The notes under the pieces: generated by a model
What the model was told of the DNA's origin: nothing
Databases searched by the model: none
The model's input: the letters and a program-made list of their open reading frames with translations, nothing else
Shown: in pieces, positions 11,952 through 24,480 of the stretch
Numbering within the stretch: position 1 is the first letter of the stretch
Layout: each line of letters opens with the position of its first letter
Program-made: the position numbers and the translations under genes
Assembly (NCBI GenBank): GCA_020086605.1
Contig: JACBWW010000017.1
Coordinates: forward strand, 16,970,443 to 17,034,442
Direction: 5' to 3'
Origin: Lanius collurio
Taxonomy: Eukaryota; Chordata; Aves; Passeriformes; Laniidae
DNA: 64,000 nt

Positions 11952-14900
11952 TCTTCCCCGGGGAAGGGGCGGCGGCCGCCGCGGACACAAAGGCGGCCGG
12001 GGGGCGGTTCGGCCAGTGGGGGGTGGGCGGCAGCCTGGGCTGTGGTTGAGCCCCGAGAGGTTTCCGCCGGGGCTGCGGGACGTGGCAGGGCGGGCACCGC
12101 GGGGCGGAGGCCCGCACAGGGGGCGCGAGAAGCCCCGGCACGGCGCGCCCGGGGAGGATTGGGGGTGACAGCAGCGGCATCCTCGGCGTCGCGGAAATGG
12201 GCGCTGGGCTTCCCCTTAGCCTCTCGTTGTCCCCCTCCGGAGTGAGCGCGGTGGCTGCAAGAAGGGGTGGGCAAGTTTAATGTTACGCCACAGGCCTGGC
12301 AAAATACTTCGAATAATCTATTAAAACCCCTCTAAAGGTATGATGTGTGTATATCTATATATCTTTCTAAGAACCTTTCATTTCTTTCTGAGCTTTCTGA
12401 AAGAGTAACTTCAGGGAAAAAATGATGCTAACTATTCATAAAGGGCTGCCAAATGTATAAAATAAGCAGCTGGAAAAATAATATATGTGTTTTCTTTAGC
12501 TGCCTCCCATGACGGCAATCTTAGCTCTCATACTTAAGACACAAACTTTACAGGTTAAATATGTTTTCCCTGTAGCTGGGTAAGCAGTTATGTGCCTAAG
12601 ACTTAATTCTGCCACTATTGTAACAATGATCCCAGCAATAACTTAGGGGGTTTTGTGTGGACAGTACATTATTGAAATTCCTGGATCCAGGATCTTGCTC
12701 CTGGATAACAACTAGGATAGTAGCAGGCTTGATTTTAACAAAGGTTTGTTTCTCCTCTGTTGTACCCAACAGACTTTTGCTATTAATTTTGGTAGTTACA
12801 TGGTGAGAGCCTTAGGAGAGCGCCTGGCAAAATGATAATTGTTCATTAGATGTGATCTACAAATATGTGTGCAACGTAAAAGGCCAGACAAAAATCCTAG
12901 TGTTTTAAGAGCAATTTTACTGTTAAAACGGGACTACTAGCAGTGGAAAAGAACAGTACAGGGCAATAGCAATGACATATAAGTTAACAGAGAAATCTTC
13001 AAGCAGCAGCAGATTGTTTTCAGCATGAATGCAGGGGTTGATTAAGGAAGATGACAGAATCCCTGCCATTTAGATAATTTAAAACTTGAGTGACCAAAGC
13101 ACGACTCATACTCTTAAAATTTGCACTAATGCATCAGTTAAGGGACATCTTTTCCACTTCACTATGGGAAGTGAGTGATACATTGTAGAAGTATTATCTG
13201 TAATGTATTACTTCAGCACTTAGGGGATGCAAAACTACCACTGAATTTTGATTCTTTTTAGCTTGCAGTCCTGCAGAAAGCAGTATCTTCACTGGGCATT
13301 CTGATAAACCTGAACATGAACAATGGGTAGAAAGAAAGGTAATCTTCACACTCCAATTCACAGTAGTGAACTATTGTACTTCACGTAATGTGCTTTACAA
13401 CTTATATATTTTATTAAAGATACTGGTTTTTTTAAGGAAATTGTGCTTTGCTTTCATTCTGTTGGCAACCAGAAGTGCAGGAATGCAGTTGTATCTAAAT
13501 GTGGGTCCTTGAGGTTTTAATTTCTTTTGTTCACTGAAGCTTAGTCAAGCAAAGGAAGCTGACAAGGTTGAGCTACTGAAGTGCTTGCAGTGTAAGTCCT
13601 GGGCTACAGCTCATTCCATTCACCCGCTGAATAAGAGGCAGAGGTCACACAGCATTCCTGAGGCTAAGGGTTCCCAAAGCTCAGCCTGGATGCTGTTGTG
13701 CTGCCCAGCCCTCTCAGAGCTCTATTTAAGCCATCAAGTTTGAGCTGTAAGCCTTTGTGAGCCCTGGCACAAAAGTACATTCTCGTTCTATGAGTAGGCA
13801 AAAAGCAAAACAGCACATTACCAACAGTCTCATGGATTAAAGATGCTTTACTCAGAAATACTGATAGCTTTAGTACACTGTGGGTTTTTTAAAGGTATGT
13901 TGGTGGCCCATCTGTTTTTCCTAACAGAGCACAACTTACACTTCACAAAACCTTCCATGGCACACATAGGCAACACTCATCCTTATTCAGAAAATGCTTA
14001 GCCCCTAAAATACAAGGTATTTGTTATAGTAAATATGACCCACCCACTTCATGTTTCAAGTGTAATTTCTGTATGTTTATGTCACTGCTGCCATATGTGC
14101 TCTTGGCCACCTGCCTCATTTCCGTGTCTCACTATGAAATGTTCAGATATTGTCGGCTGTTAGGACTACAGGAAACCTTTAAGTGCTTTTTGCTGGTTGG
14201 CACTTACACAGATGCATAAATGGAAGAAGCCATAAGTTTCTTGTGAGGTTGTAATAAATTTAACGCACATTTGCATTGCAAACCCCAAAGGGGAATAAAA
14301 CATGTCCCCTTGAAATGCAAAAAGATCTCCACTGTCCTTTTCAGAAAACACTCTATCTCAGTGTAGCCACTCACAGTGAGTGTACTTTTAATGGAAATGA
14401 AATCACAGGAATCTGTCCTGTTTCATGGAAAATGCTATGGGACTATATCAGAGGTGGTGGCTGGTGGAGATCTTGACCACTTCTGACATGAAGAACAGAC
14501 AGATAACAGCATCACTCAGCACCATGTTGGGGATTATTCATCAGCTACTGGTTGTCATCTGTGCTGTTACTGCGATGCCTTCCCTTGCAATTCCTGTACA
14601 TGCAGCTGCCTGGTCATCTGGCAACATCACCTCTACAGAGGTAGATCAGAGGTAAACCAATGACACTCATGAAAAAAAAAAAAAACCAAACAGGTATTTT
14701 TATTACAAGAGTTTCAGTTCACACTGAAATTTTCTTTTTTGCCTTTTTTTTGTAGCTTTTTTTTTCAAGATAATTATATATTGGTTTACTGCTAGGAATG
14801 AAATATGGAATCAAGTCCTAGAAGTGTAGCAAAAAGACACCTGTATTGTGTGTGTCATTGACAGGGAAAATGGATATGCATAGAGAGAAGGTACAGCTGC

Positions 14901-15203
14901 CTGAATAGCTTTTTACTGTATATCCATTGTACTAAAAATTAAAAAGTCCATATAAATAGAATTTTTATTATTTCCTTGCAAAAATATCTGTTGGTCTAAT
15001 AACATCACTGAAAAGACTGGCATTTAATTTTTTCTTTTTAAATTTAACATTTAATTTAAACACTATGAAATTAGAGCAATTTAGTCCAAATATTGAATGT
15101 GCTTTCCAGTTATCTAAACCTTGACTAAACAGATGTGAATGCTTTTGTTAATCAGATTTATGCCCTTTTTCTAAAGTTTCTGCTTCCAGGAAGTGTAGAA
15201 AGA

Positions 15204-15257
15204 CTTTCATGGGTATAATACCCGTGAAAAAACCCATGAAAAAATACCCATGAAAAA
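15204..15257. repeat. Short inverted/direct repeats of ACCCATGAAAA
   Basis: TTTCATGGGTAT pairs with the adjacent ATACCCGTGAAA (one G/T mismatch). Two further direct copies of ACCCATGAAAA follow within 40 bp, giving a possible small hairpin next to its own direct repeats. Confidence 0.7.
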
Positions 15258-17015
15258 CATCCTGCAATGCAAATACAATAATTTTTGTTGTCAGTACCAT
15301 ACAGCAACCTTAAGACCTGGCATGCATGGGGCTGTAGAGGCACTCCTTCATGCTTCCCCTGCACCATGAATGTGAAACAAACTCTGGGGAATAGGGACAC
15401 TCTTTAACATGAGGAAATAAAAGATCCTTAACACCCTACAGACAACAGACCAGGAGGAACTCTCTGTAGTGCTCAGCCTATCAGAGCAAGTGCTGTGGCC
15501 TATTGCTTGAGGGGCTGCTGTGACTTTCACTAAGAGCACCTTCAGCCATGGCCTGAAAACATAAAGACTGCTATGGTTTTGAAAAGAGAAACGTTCCTGT
15601 TTCAAAAGAAAAAAAAAGGATTCTGACTCTAATCTTCAGGTGGGACAAGTCCTTCCCTTTAGCTGAGAACAAAGTGCAAGGAGGAGCCCCCAAGAAAGGC
15701 CAGTGATCCTGGGAAGAGATGATTTTTCTGAACCCAGATGATCCATCTCCCTATGTTCTGCCTAGGAGAAGCTGATTTGGATTTCTGAGTACCACCAGGC
15801 AGCAGAACATCTAAATGTTCTAGCATTGAAATTTCCCCTTGTGAGTAACTTCCTTGACTAATTTTGGCCTTGAGAAAGAAATTGGCAAATTCTTTTACGA
15901 AATTTCTTTTAAAAATTATGTTGCCTACTGTCATTGCCAGTGTTGCAAAGCATATCAAATTGGTATGACTAGATGCTGCTTTTTTCAAGTAAATGGCTAA
16001 GCTCTATACTCAAAACTAACCAAGTCTGTCTAAAATATTCTATTTTAATGTGTAATGAACTATATGAAACTGGCACGGGTTTCATCATTAAGGAAGTGAT
16101 TTGAACATGAGTCAAGACACCCAGTTGCATGATTTACATTTCCAAAGAATTATTACTGTCATGCATTAAGTTCCTCTCTACTATGGTTTCAAATTGCCAG
16201 AATAAAAAGTTTTCTGTATCAAACCAGGACATTTCTGTACCAAATTGGGTGCTCATTTTCAAAGCCACTACAACCCTGTGCCCTGAGGTTGTCTCAAACA
16301 CTATGCACACCTCTAGCAACATGAGAAGGAGAAGTTTTTCACAAGTATATCACAAGTATAGCAATTTATTTAGTCCATCCCTTAAACAAATGAAAAAACC
16401 CCAAATTAAGAATGACAACCTGTTTCACTTCATTTAGTAGCAATAGCACTGACTGCTGAATGGCAGCCATACAGTTAGCAATGGCTGGGACATAAAGAAC
16501 AAGGTTTTCCAAACTGAGAAGAGGCTTGGCATAGTTTAAGGCTCAATGCTTAACCTGAAACTCTTTAAGCAGAACCAATTTTAAAAATACACAAAGTCTC
16601 TCAGTGTTGATTTTGGGTGCCCAAAATGAAGCAATTTTAAATTTTCTCTCTCCACTACCTTTTTTTTTCATGAAATCTGTATTCTATCAAAGACCAAGAA
16701 ATTGTTCAAGGATCATGATAGGTACTTTATAAGGACCATTCAACTTAAATATCAGATAAAATGAATTAAGCAGCTCAAGTTTTCAGGAGAATCTATGCAA
16801 AATCCATAGTGTGTGTAGCTTCTTTCTGTCCTTTGCCACATTGCTGACCTGGTCATCTTCACCTTGCTCAGCATTAGGTGGCAACTCCTGCCCCAAACTG
16901 TTGGTACAGGTAAAATCAACAGTGTGGATAACAGTCACTTGTCACATCACCATGGGAAGCCCTGTCTGGGTTCACTGGTTTAAATGTTGAGTTGCAAACT
17001 TTTTCAAGGATGAGT

Positions 17016-17072
17016 CATCCATCCGTCCATCCATCCATCCATCCATCCATCCATCCATCCATCCATCCATCC
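17016..17072 (+). repeat. (ATCC)n microsatellite
   Basis: About fourteen CATC/ATCC tetramers, one with a G (CGTC). A plain tetranucleotide repeat. Confidence 0.97.
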
Positions 17073-20000
17073 TCTCTTTGGGAAAATCTAAAAGAAGTGA
17101 TTCTACAATGCCATTAATTAAACATTTACTACTTTTTTTGGCCAAGCTTTTTCAAAGCAAACTGCTTAAAGGGCTCCTCTAGCCAAAAAACAATTAAATC
17201 TGAGAAGTGATTTCATTCTTCTCTCTCCCCCAGTTCTATCACTTACACAAAGCATAAATAGCATAATGTTTTCTTGCCATGACATACCAGGAAATGATGA
17301 TCTTTCTGAGGAAGAGGCAGGACACAGCAATGGAATCATTAATTGTGTGCAGCAATTGTTCCATTCTTCCTCTGAGATGCCCAGGACAAGAAGAACAGTA
17401 CTAGCTCTTTGAAGGCCAAGATTTTAGTGGATGCCTCAGTCCAAGTTCTTGTGCCAAATCCTTGGTTCCAATGAGACTCGTAAACTGAGTGCACATTGTG
17501 TTGGCCATTCTGGGATTAGTTGGCTCCTTTCAAAGGGAAGAGGCGGTGGTGCACACACCCCAAAGCTGAGAAGACTGAGTTTCTAAAAGGATATTCTGCT
17601 TTTACATGCCAGCTCTATTCCTAATTTTCAAGCATAAATATGCTCTGTCCAGCTGGGATTAAGGAGGAAAGATGATCCAGATTTAAAATGCATAAGATAT
17701 TGTGGGCTACAAGGAATTGAGTGGAAAAATAGTTAAATACAGAAGAGGTGAGGCATATGGCTGGAGAAGGAAGAGAGCAAATGTCTGGAAAAGTGGAAGT
17801 GTCCATACTTTTTCAAGTGGAATGATGTCCTATTTCCCAATACAAAGACAATTCACTGTCTACCTGAAATTTACCTTAAGAATTTGATCTTGTATATATG
17901 GTCATTGGGTGTGAGAGAGCTTGTGTAGGATGACAGGAGGAAGGACCTAACAACTATTCTGGAGCTTTATAGATGTTTCGGTTTTGATCAGACTTTTGCC
18001 AATGTTTGTAGCTGTTTATTTGACAAGGATCAGGCATTTTTATAAACTCCATGACAGAATTCACCAAGCCTACCATGTAAGTCTAGCACATCAGGATGAA
18101 ACAACATACAGGGTCAGATGTCAGGATATTTCAAAGGGAGAGGCATGGTTTTCCCTGAATATGGTAATGCCACTGTCCTGCAGTTGCATTCCAAAAACAA
18201 TCAACTTCTGTCCTAACAAGACAAACCTTGAGACATTTCCCACAGATGAAGGACACAATACTATTGTACTACAATATACGTGATGCCTGGACTGCCAATG
18301 ACAATGGGAATCATTTGCACTTTAAGTTAATTAATTGCTTGGATTTAATATGGTTAGTTTTTGAACAACAGTGTCCTATACTGTAGGAGCTGAGTGCTAC
18401 AACTGACTTGGCAGCAAAACTGTGGTGAAATCATCCTCAGGGACTTCTTCTGACATGCAGGGTTCCCAATAGACAATTCTAACAATCTCCCATTGTATTT
18501 TTCTGATGAATTATGTGAAACATATTTGCTGGAGTTTTAAGTCAGCCCAGCTCCCTACAGCTGAATTTTGACACTGCCAGTCCATGCTGACATATGCCTT
18601 GTGCAAGAAGATTTCTCTTCTTCAGAAATAAGTATTTTAGGCTTTCTTGACCCTTTTAGGCTAGGCTTTTTGGGGCTTCTCTCTCCAAGCTGTCTTGGCA
18701 AAAATAACATTTAAGTTTCACAATCCTTGTTGTAAAATAGTTTGTTTCAACTTTAGAAAAACCTAAAGCTTTTGTTCTTAGTTGAGGCAAAGGGGAAAGG
18801 GGAAGGGACCCCAAAGGGAGGCAAAAATGACAGTTATATTTTTCCTAGATTTTTTTCAGAATAACTTTTCAATTTATCCTTTATTTCAGTTTATCCTTAC
18901 AAAATCTCACAACTTCTTCAAATCTGTGTTTTATTAGAGACTACTTTCCAAGAAACTTTCGGGTGGGTATTATATTGAAATGTTTGACAGACATTTGTGG
19001 ACATGTCCAAAGCCAGAAAGAGAATATTTTAAGTACAATAACTTTTGTAATTGCAGTCGGTAAGTGTTATCAAATGGTTTTATATTAGCTTTAAAGTGAC
19101 TCATTTGCAAATGCTAGCAATAGAGCCAGGGTGGAAGACATCTCTCTGTTGCCTGCACCAAGTGCTCAGCTCCTTGGGCAGATTTTACAGCACTCACTGT
19201 GTACAATTTTGGTTTATCTAATCTGAAGGTAGCTCAGCAGGGCCACAGTTACAGCTATGGCTGCATTAAAGGTTTTCTTTGTGTCTGGAGGAAATCCCTT
19301 CTCCTGAAATCCTACCACTGTGGCAGATCTCATTTTCTGTTCTAACACTAGTCATAGTCCGAGATTAAACTCACCACATGGGACTGAATGAAAAAAAAAA
19401 CAGTTTGGGCAGGGGCTGAACTCCTTAAAAGACAAGACTGCCGTGTACAAAAGCTGTAGGTGATACTAGATGGCCTTGTGATCAGAAAGTGTGACCAACA
19501 CTGGCATACAGCTACAAGTCTTTTTCAGTTTGCACAGTGTAAGTTGTGCAAATCACATGGGGATACAGGAGGTGACAATTCCTGCCTTAAGCAGAAAGTT
19601 AAGAGGCATATCCAGGCTCACCAGTTGCACTTCCTTTCTTTCCCTCATCTCCCCTCCCCTCCCTTTGAGAGAGCAGCAGGCATTTCCTCCTGCCCTTGCA
19701 AGTGAGCTGGGATCTCCCACGCCATTACCTCATCCTTAACTGATCCCCCTATAACAAATGCCTGGCTCTGTGCCTGCTGTCACCCCTCAGAGGTCTGACT
19801 CAAAACACATTCGTTGCACCAGCAATCTTTTGCCTGACTGCAGGGGCCTTAAACAGCTCTCAGTCCATTTTGTTCAGTCTATTGAATATATAATTTTTTA
19901 TATATATATTTTTTGTCAAGCATTGGACTGTGTAAGTACAAGAAAGTCAATAACATAATGTAAACATATGCCGCTCATCCAGTCCGGGTAATCACTGCAG

Positions 20001-23000
20001 GCCAAACATTACCAACAGGCCAGATTTATTTAGATTTAAATATATATAAACATGAAAAGTAAAGATTTAATTAGAAAAGCAATGTCTTTTTATTCCTTAT
20101 TCCTTACAGAGTATATGCCTAGCACCAAAACCTGCAAATAAAATCCTGAAATATTTGAAAAGCAAAGGGTTAAAAATGTTTGCGTCTGATCGCTCTTCCA
20201 AATAATTTCAGTTACATAAATTTCCCTGGTATAGAGTTCTTAGAAATGCATTGAGAGAAGATGACAAACCTGGTTTGATGTGGTTTTCATTTCTAGTCTT
20301 GCAGATGCATGGCATTATAAATGAAAATCATAGGCTTCCTTAGCCATACGGCACAGCCCAGCAGGCTTCCTGGAAGCACCACCTCTTGTGGTTGACAGCT
20401 ACTTTTACTGAGCACCATTTCAGCAGAAAGCAAGTCTGATAAATATCCTCCTGAAACATGACATCCAATAAAGATTGACTTTGATGAAATGCAAAAGGCT
20501 TTCAGTTTTATTAGTAACCTACTGGGCCAATGGTAATGGAAATAATAATTGATGCTATACGTGCCCAATGATATTTTTCAATTCATTGGTTGCATTGCAA
20601 GGCCTACATTCATTACTGGCCACAGTGATTTCTGATCCAGAACATGAGCTTCCCTTCCAGACAGCTTAGATGTTCGTATATTCTTCCTGATCTTTACTTG
20701 GGTATATAGTAGGTTACATTGGACTTTCGGACAGAAGAAGCAGTTTTTGTTTTTCAGCCGTCAACATTGATATTTGCTTGTACTGAAGTTTTGGCTGATC
20801 ACTGTGAAGGCACTTTTAAACATCTGCTGTATGAGGAAAGGGAGAGTTTCCCTGCTCTCTCTCCATTTTATGAATAAAGAGGAAATGCTCACAAACACTT
20901 CTGAGCTACAGGTCTACTACCTTTCATCACCCAGCCTCTAGATTGAGGGGTTATATTCGTGGTCTCAGCAAAGCCCAGTAACAGGCACTGCAGACTGGCA
21001 GCCTCCTGTCACAGCTGGGGGCAGAGGCCCTGCTAGCTCTGCTCTGCTGCAAAGGGGAGGGCAGGGAGGAAACTTACATGGAACTGCCTGTGGAGTTTTG
21101 TGTGCATTTGTTGCTGGTGTGAATTACAGAAACAGAGCAGTGAAAATCTTTTCTTCTCACTTTGAGGACAAGATTACACGGTCCAGTCATATTTTGTAAT
21201 TTTACTTTTCAGTTGCCAAGTACAATGCAGAATCTTAAGGCAGGGGGTTTTGCATGTTTCTGTGATGTTCTTTGGCAGCATTGCTAATTGTAACATTTTT
21301 AACAATTCTAAAGCATTTTAAGAAGCGAAAATATCACAGTGGTCTCGTTTGCATGTTCCTCTTACCGTATGTAGCTGTTTCACTGGATGTGTTTGTTGAC
21401 TACCAGGGCAACAGTTTCAGATCTAGCATGATTACCTGTATCACACCACTCATCAGAGATGTGGGCAAACTGCAGAAACTGCTGCGTTGAGGAAATGCTG
21501 CTAGCTGGTAGGAGGCAGGAGTTTTCAAAGCTGTCTCAGTGAAAAAGCTGATATCACATGCTTATGTCAACAACTTTAAAAATATTATTAAATGATCAGT
21601 TTGCTTAAAATATATTTTACTATAAATATATTGAGTCGAGCAAGTCACTGCTTCATCAATGCATTATCATAGTTACGTAGATGTAACCATGTAAAATAAA
21701 TTAACATCATTTTAGAAAAGTCTTTCATGTGTTATTTAAAGCCAACTACATTGTGGAGTCATAATTCATACATAAAATAGCCCATACTTGTGTCCTAAAA
21801 AGTATAAAGTCCAGAGTTGGACTTTGGACTTCAACTCTGTTAATAAAATGAAATGTTCATTGAGTTTTACAGGAATCCTATCCATCCTATATGCATGGAG
21901 AAGAGTTAAAAGGAGCTGTCACAATAACCAAATTTCAATAAGTCAGAGATATCCAATTGGGAAATTTTGCAGACATGTGGCTGCTTTGGGGTCACAAGAC
22001 AAAGTGTGAGCAACATTTAGCCTGCCCCATGACAGTGGCAGCACATGTTAACAAGATTTTCAGTGAAGTATGAACAATTGCTTTTACAGGGCTCATCCTC
22101 TTTCTGCCATCATTCTGGGTTTTCCTGTGAGAAGAAAGATATGAGTGGCCATGGATCTCAGCACTTCTTGGCCATTGCCCCTGTCTGAAATAAGCAGCAT
22201 ACCTTAAATACTACTATGTAAGTTTGGATCCAAAAAGTATGGTTATTATTATGTTGACTTTACATTTTTAAAGTGAGGAGCACTACAGGTAATTGCTTCC
22301 AGATTCCCTGTTTTCATTTTGGTTCGTTTTGCAGCTGTCAATTAATAATGAGAACCAGGTATGGGCAGACAGTTATAAAGAATTATAAAAGTGACTGCTA
22401 CCAGTTTTTTAAAAATGAGCACTAGGGAAATTTTGGTGTTTCCCATTCTTTGCAAGAGGAAGCCAATAAAATCCCAACCTAGTTTATGAATTTTTTGTTG
22501 CCTGAGTGGAGGCATGTTGATCATATTCTCCAGTTTACTACACTGGTGGAGGAAGTAGGTGGAGGATTTCCCCTGAGCAGGGAATGCTCTACTGCCACCA
22601 GCATAGCAGAGACATCTCTCCTGTTTTTTCCATCAGACTCCACTTTTCCTATGTGTGAATGGCAAAAATACCTTGGAGTCAGGGAAAGGAAAAGGAAAAA
22701 CAGGTCTCAGCTCTGTCTCCCTGTCTGATATTAATCGCTCCAGGTACTGGGCAGCTCCAAGTAAATGACCTACTTCTGGCTGACTACAGCTCCCACTCAT
22801 CACAGTATCTGGCATTGCTGTGATCTGTAGGTTACAGGAATACCAAGACAAGAAACTCCAACTCATTCACCAGCTTTACTAATTACAATAGTCTAAAGGT
22901 TGTCTTTTTCTTTATTTTCACCTTGCATCTATATTTTGAACGGTTCTACTGAAGTGTATTTTCTTAGCTGATAACAACGTTGCTCTTTGTAGCCATCTTC

Positions 23001-23919
23001 ATCATCTTCACCCCTTTTCTTCAGAGCCTTCATCATCTTTCTCCCATGACTGTTTTCTCCAGTGAGCACGTTTGTTGTGCCATGTGATTCCCTTTTCTCA
23101 GTTCTCCATCAACAACCCATGTGGGAAACAAGCAGCTAGTTGCAATGCCTGCTGCTCTCCTCTGGTACCTCAGCTGCTGCACTTCCTTTCACAAATTCTA
23201 GAAGTACACTTGGACTTGTTTTAGTCACCTGCTTACTTCCATGGCTGACAAACACAACAGCAGCCTTGGACTTTGATAATGAAGATACACAAGTAAATGA
23301 CAGGGCCGTTTTGAAAAAACTGGCAAGGACTGATATTTTTGCTTTGAAAACTTGTTTCTAATTCCACTGTTTTTCACAGCTGATGCATCCTATATTCTGG
23401 AGGAGTGCGTTGAAAGGCAGCAGATTTACCTCATTTTTGCCCTCCAGTTTCAGCTAAAAATTCTTCCCCCACTGCAAGTCAAGAGTTGGGAGCTACGATG
23501 ACATGCTGTATGAGGCAGCTTCTAAGGAAAAAATAAATATTCCTTAAATCCACCTTGTACTTGACAGGTTTCTTAAAGGTTCCACAACAATATAATTATA
23601 TTAAGAAACTAGTGGAGAAACATGCTCAGGTTTGGTTGATTTTTTTTAATGTTTCATCTTCACTTTACAATCTGAATCTGCAAACTGAGGTGTAGGTGAC
23701 TGCTTGATTGTGATGGCTAACCCATGTAACAGTCTGCAACATATTTACTTGTTTAAAAAACTGATTACTCTTCAGGGGCAACAGTGTCATTGGGTGGCCT
23801 GCTCCTTTTCAATTTAGCAACAAGCGCTGGGACAAATTAGGGCAGTTTCATCAGTTATTTCCTTCCTTTCCATGCGGGCTTTGAAAGGACTTCTCGAAAA
23901 CATCACCCTACGCCGAAAT

Positions 23920-24480
23920 CGCGAAACGCCCGGGCCCATGGCACCGCCGAGGCCACTGGCTGCAGCTGCCCACCGGGCAGGGCAGGACGCAGCCCCTCAT
24001 GAGGACGGGCCCCTCGGCCACCCCGCATCAGTTTCGCCTGACCCCCGAGGCGCTCACGGCGGGCAGCGGGTCCCTCTCCCGACCCTCACTGCCGGGGGGC
24101 CGCAGGCGGCGGGGCCGCGGGCAGCAGCCGCCCCACGGACACCTCAGGGGGCGGCAAGCTCGGCTGCGCCGGGGGTGGCCTCCCTGCCTCTGGTTTCCCG
24201 AGCGCCCACCGAGCCCAGGCAGACGCTGCTCCGGCGCGGCGCAGGCCGGGGCGGGCGGGGGGAACGAAAGAGCGGCGGAACGGGCGGGCGGCGCTCGGGG
24301 AGCCGCGGGGCGGGCCGGGCGGGCGCGGCTGGCCGAGCATGGCGGCGCTGCGGGTGCTGGAGCTGTACAGCGGCATCGGGGGGATGCACCAGGCCCTCAG
24401 AGGTACCGCGGGGCTCGGGGCTGCCTGCCCCGCCCGGGACACCCCGCCCTCGGGGGCTCCATCTTCTCTAGGGGGCTCCG
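23920..24480. promoter_or_regulatory. TRDMT1: CpG island at TRDMT1 5' end
   Basis: CG-dense sequence covers the first exon. GC boxes (GGGGCGGGCGGGG near 24249-24261 and GGGGCGGGCC near 24307) lie within 100 nt of the start codon, and no TATA box is seen. This is typical of a housekeeping promoter. Confidence 0.85.
24339..24402 (+). CDS. TRDMT1: TRDMT1 exon 1 (motif I)
   Basis: Encodes MAALRVLELYSGIGGMHQAL and R21, plus one base. The donor is gtaccg. It contains the SAM-binding motif I and lies inside the CpG island. Confidence 0.96.

Larger units (their letters stand above)
10960..12240. promoter_or_regulatory. VIM: CpG island over VIM promoter and exon 1
   Basis: Dense CG dinucleotides and very high GC content stand out against AT-rich flanks on both sides. 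The island covers exons 1-2, the 5' UTR and about 350 nt upstream. The edges are estimated by eye. Confidence 0.85.
12241..23870. other. VIM–TRDMT1 intergenic region
   Basis: About 11.6 kb between two divergently transcribed genes, largely AT-rich. No coding exon with splice sites or homology was recognised. It contains an (ATCC)n repeat and a cluster of short ACCCATGAAAA repeats. Mammals have an antisense lncRNA starting near the VIM promoter, but no equivalent can be identified from sequence alone. Confidence 0.6.

Noticed and set aside
11445..12245. 266-codon plus-strand open frame across the VIM promoter
   Set aside because: Antisense to VIM exon 1 in a CpG island where stops are rare; low-complexity Gly/Ala/Pro/Arg content.
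22980..23060. Acidic-rich minus-strand stretch (GATGATGAA repeats)
   Set aside because: Looked like a retrocopy of an acidic nuclear protein, but frames are short and no parent gene was recognised.
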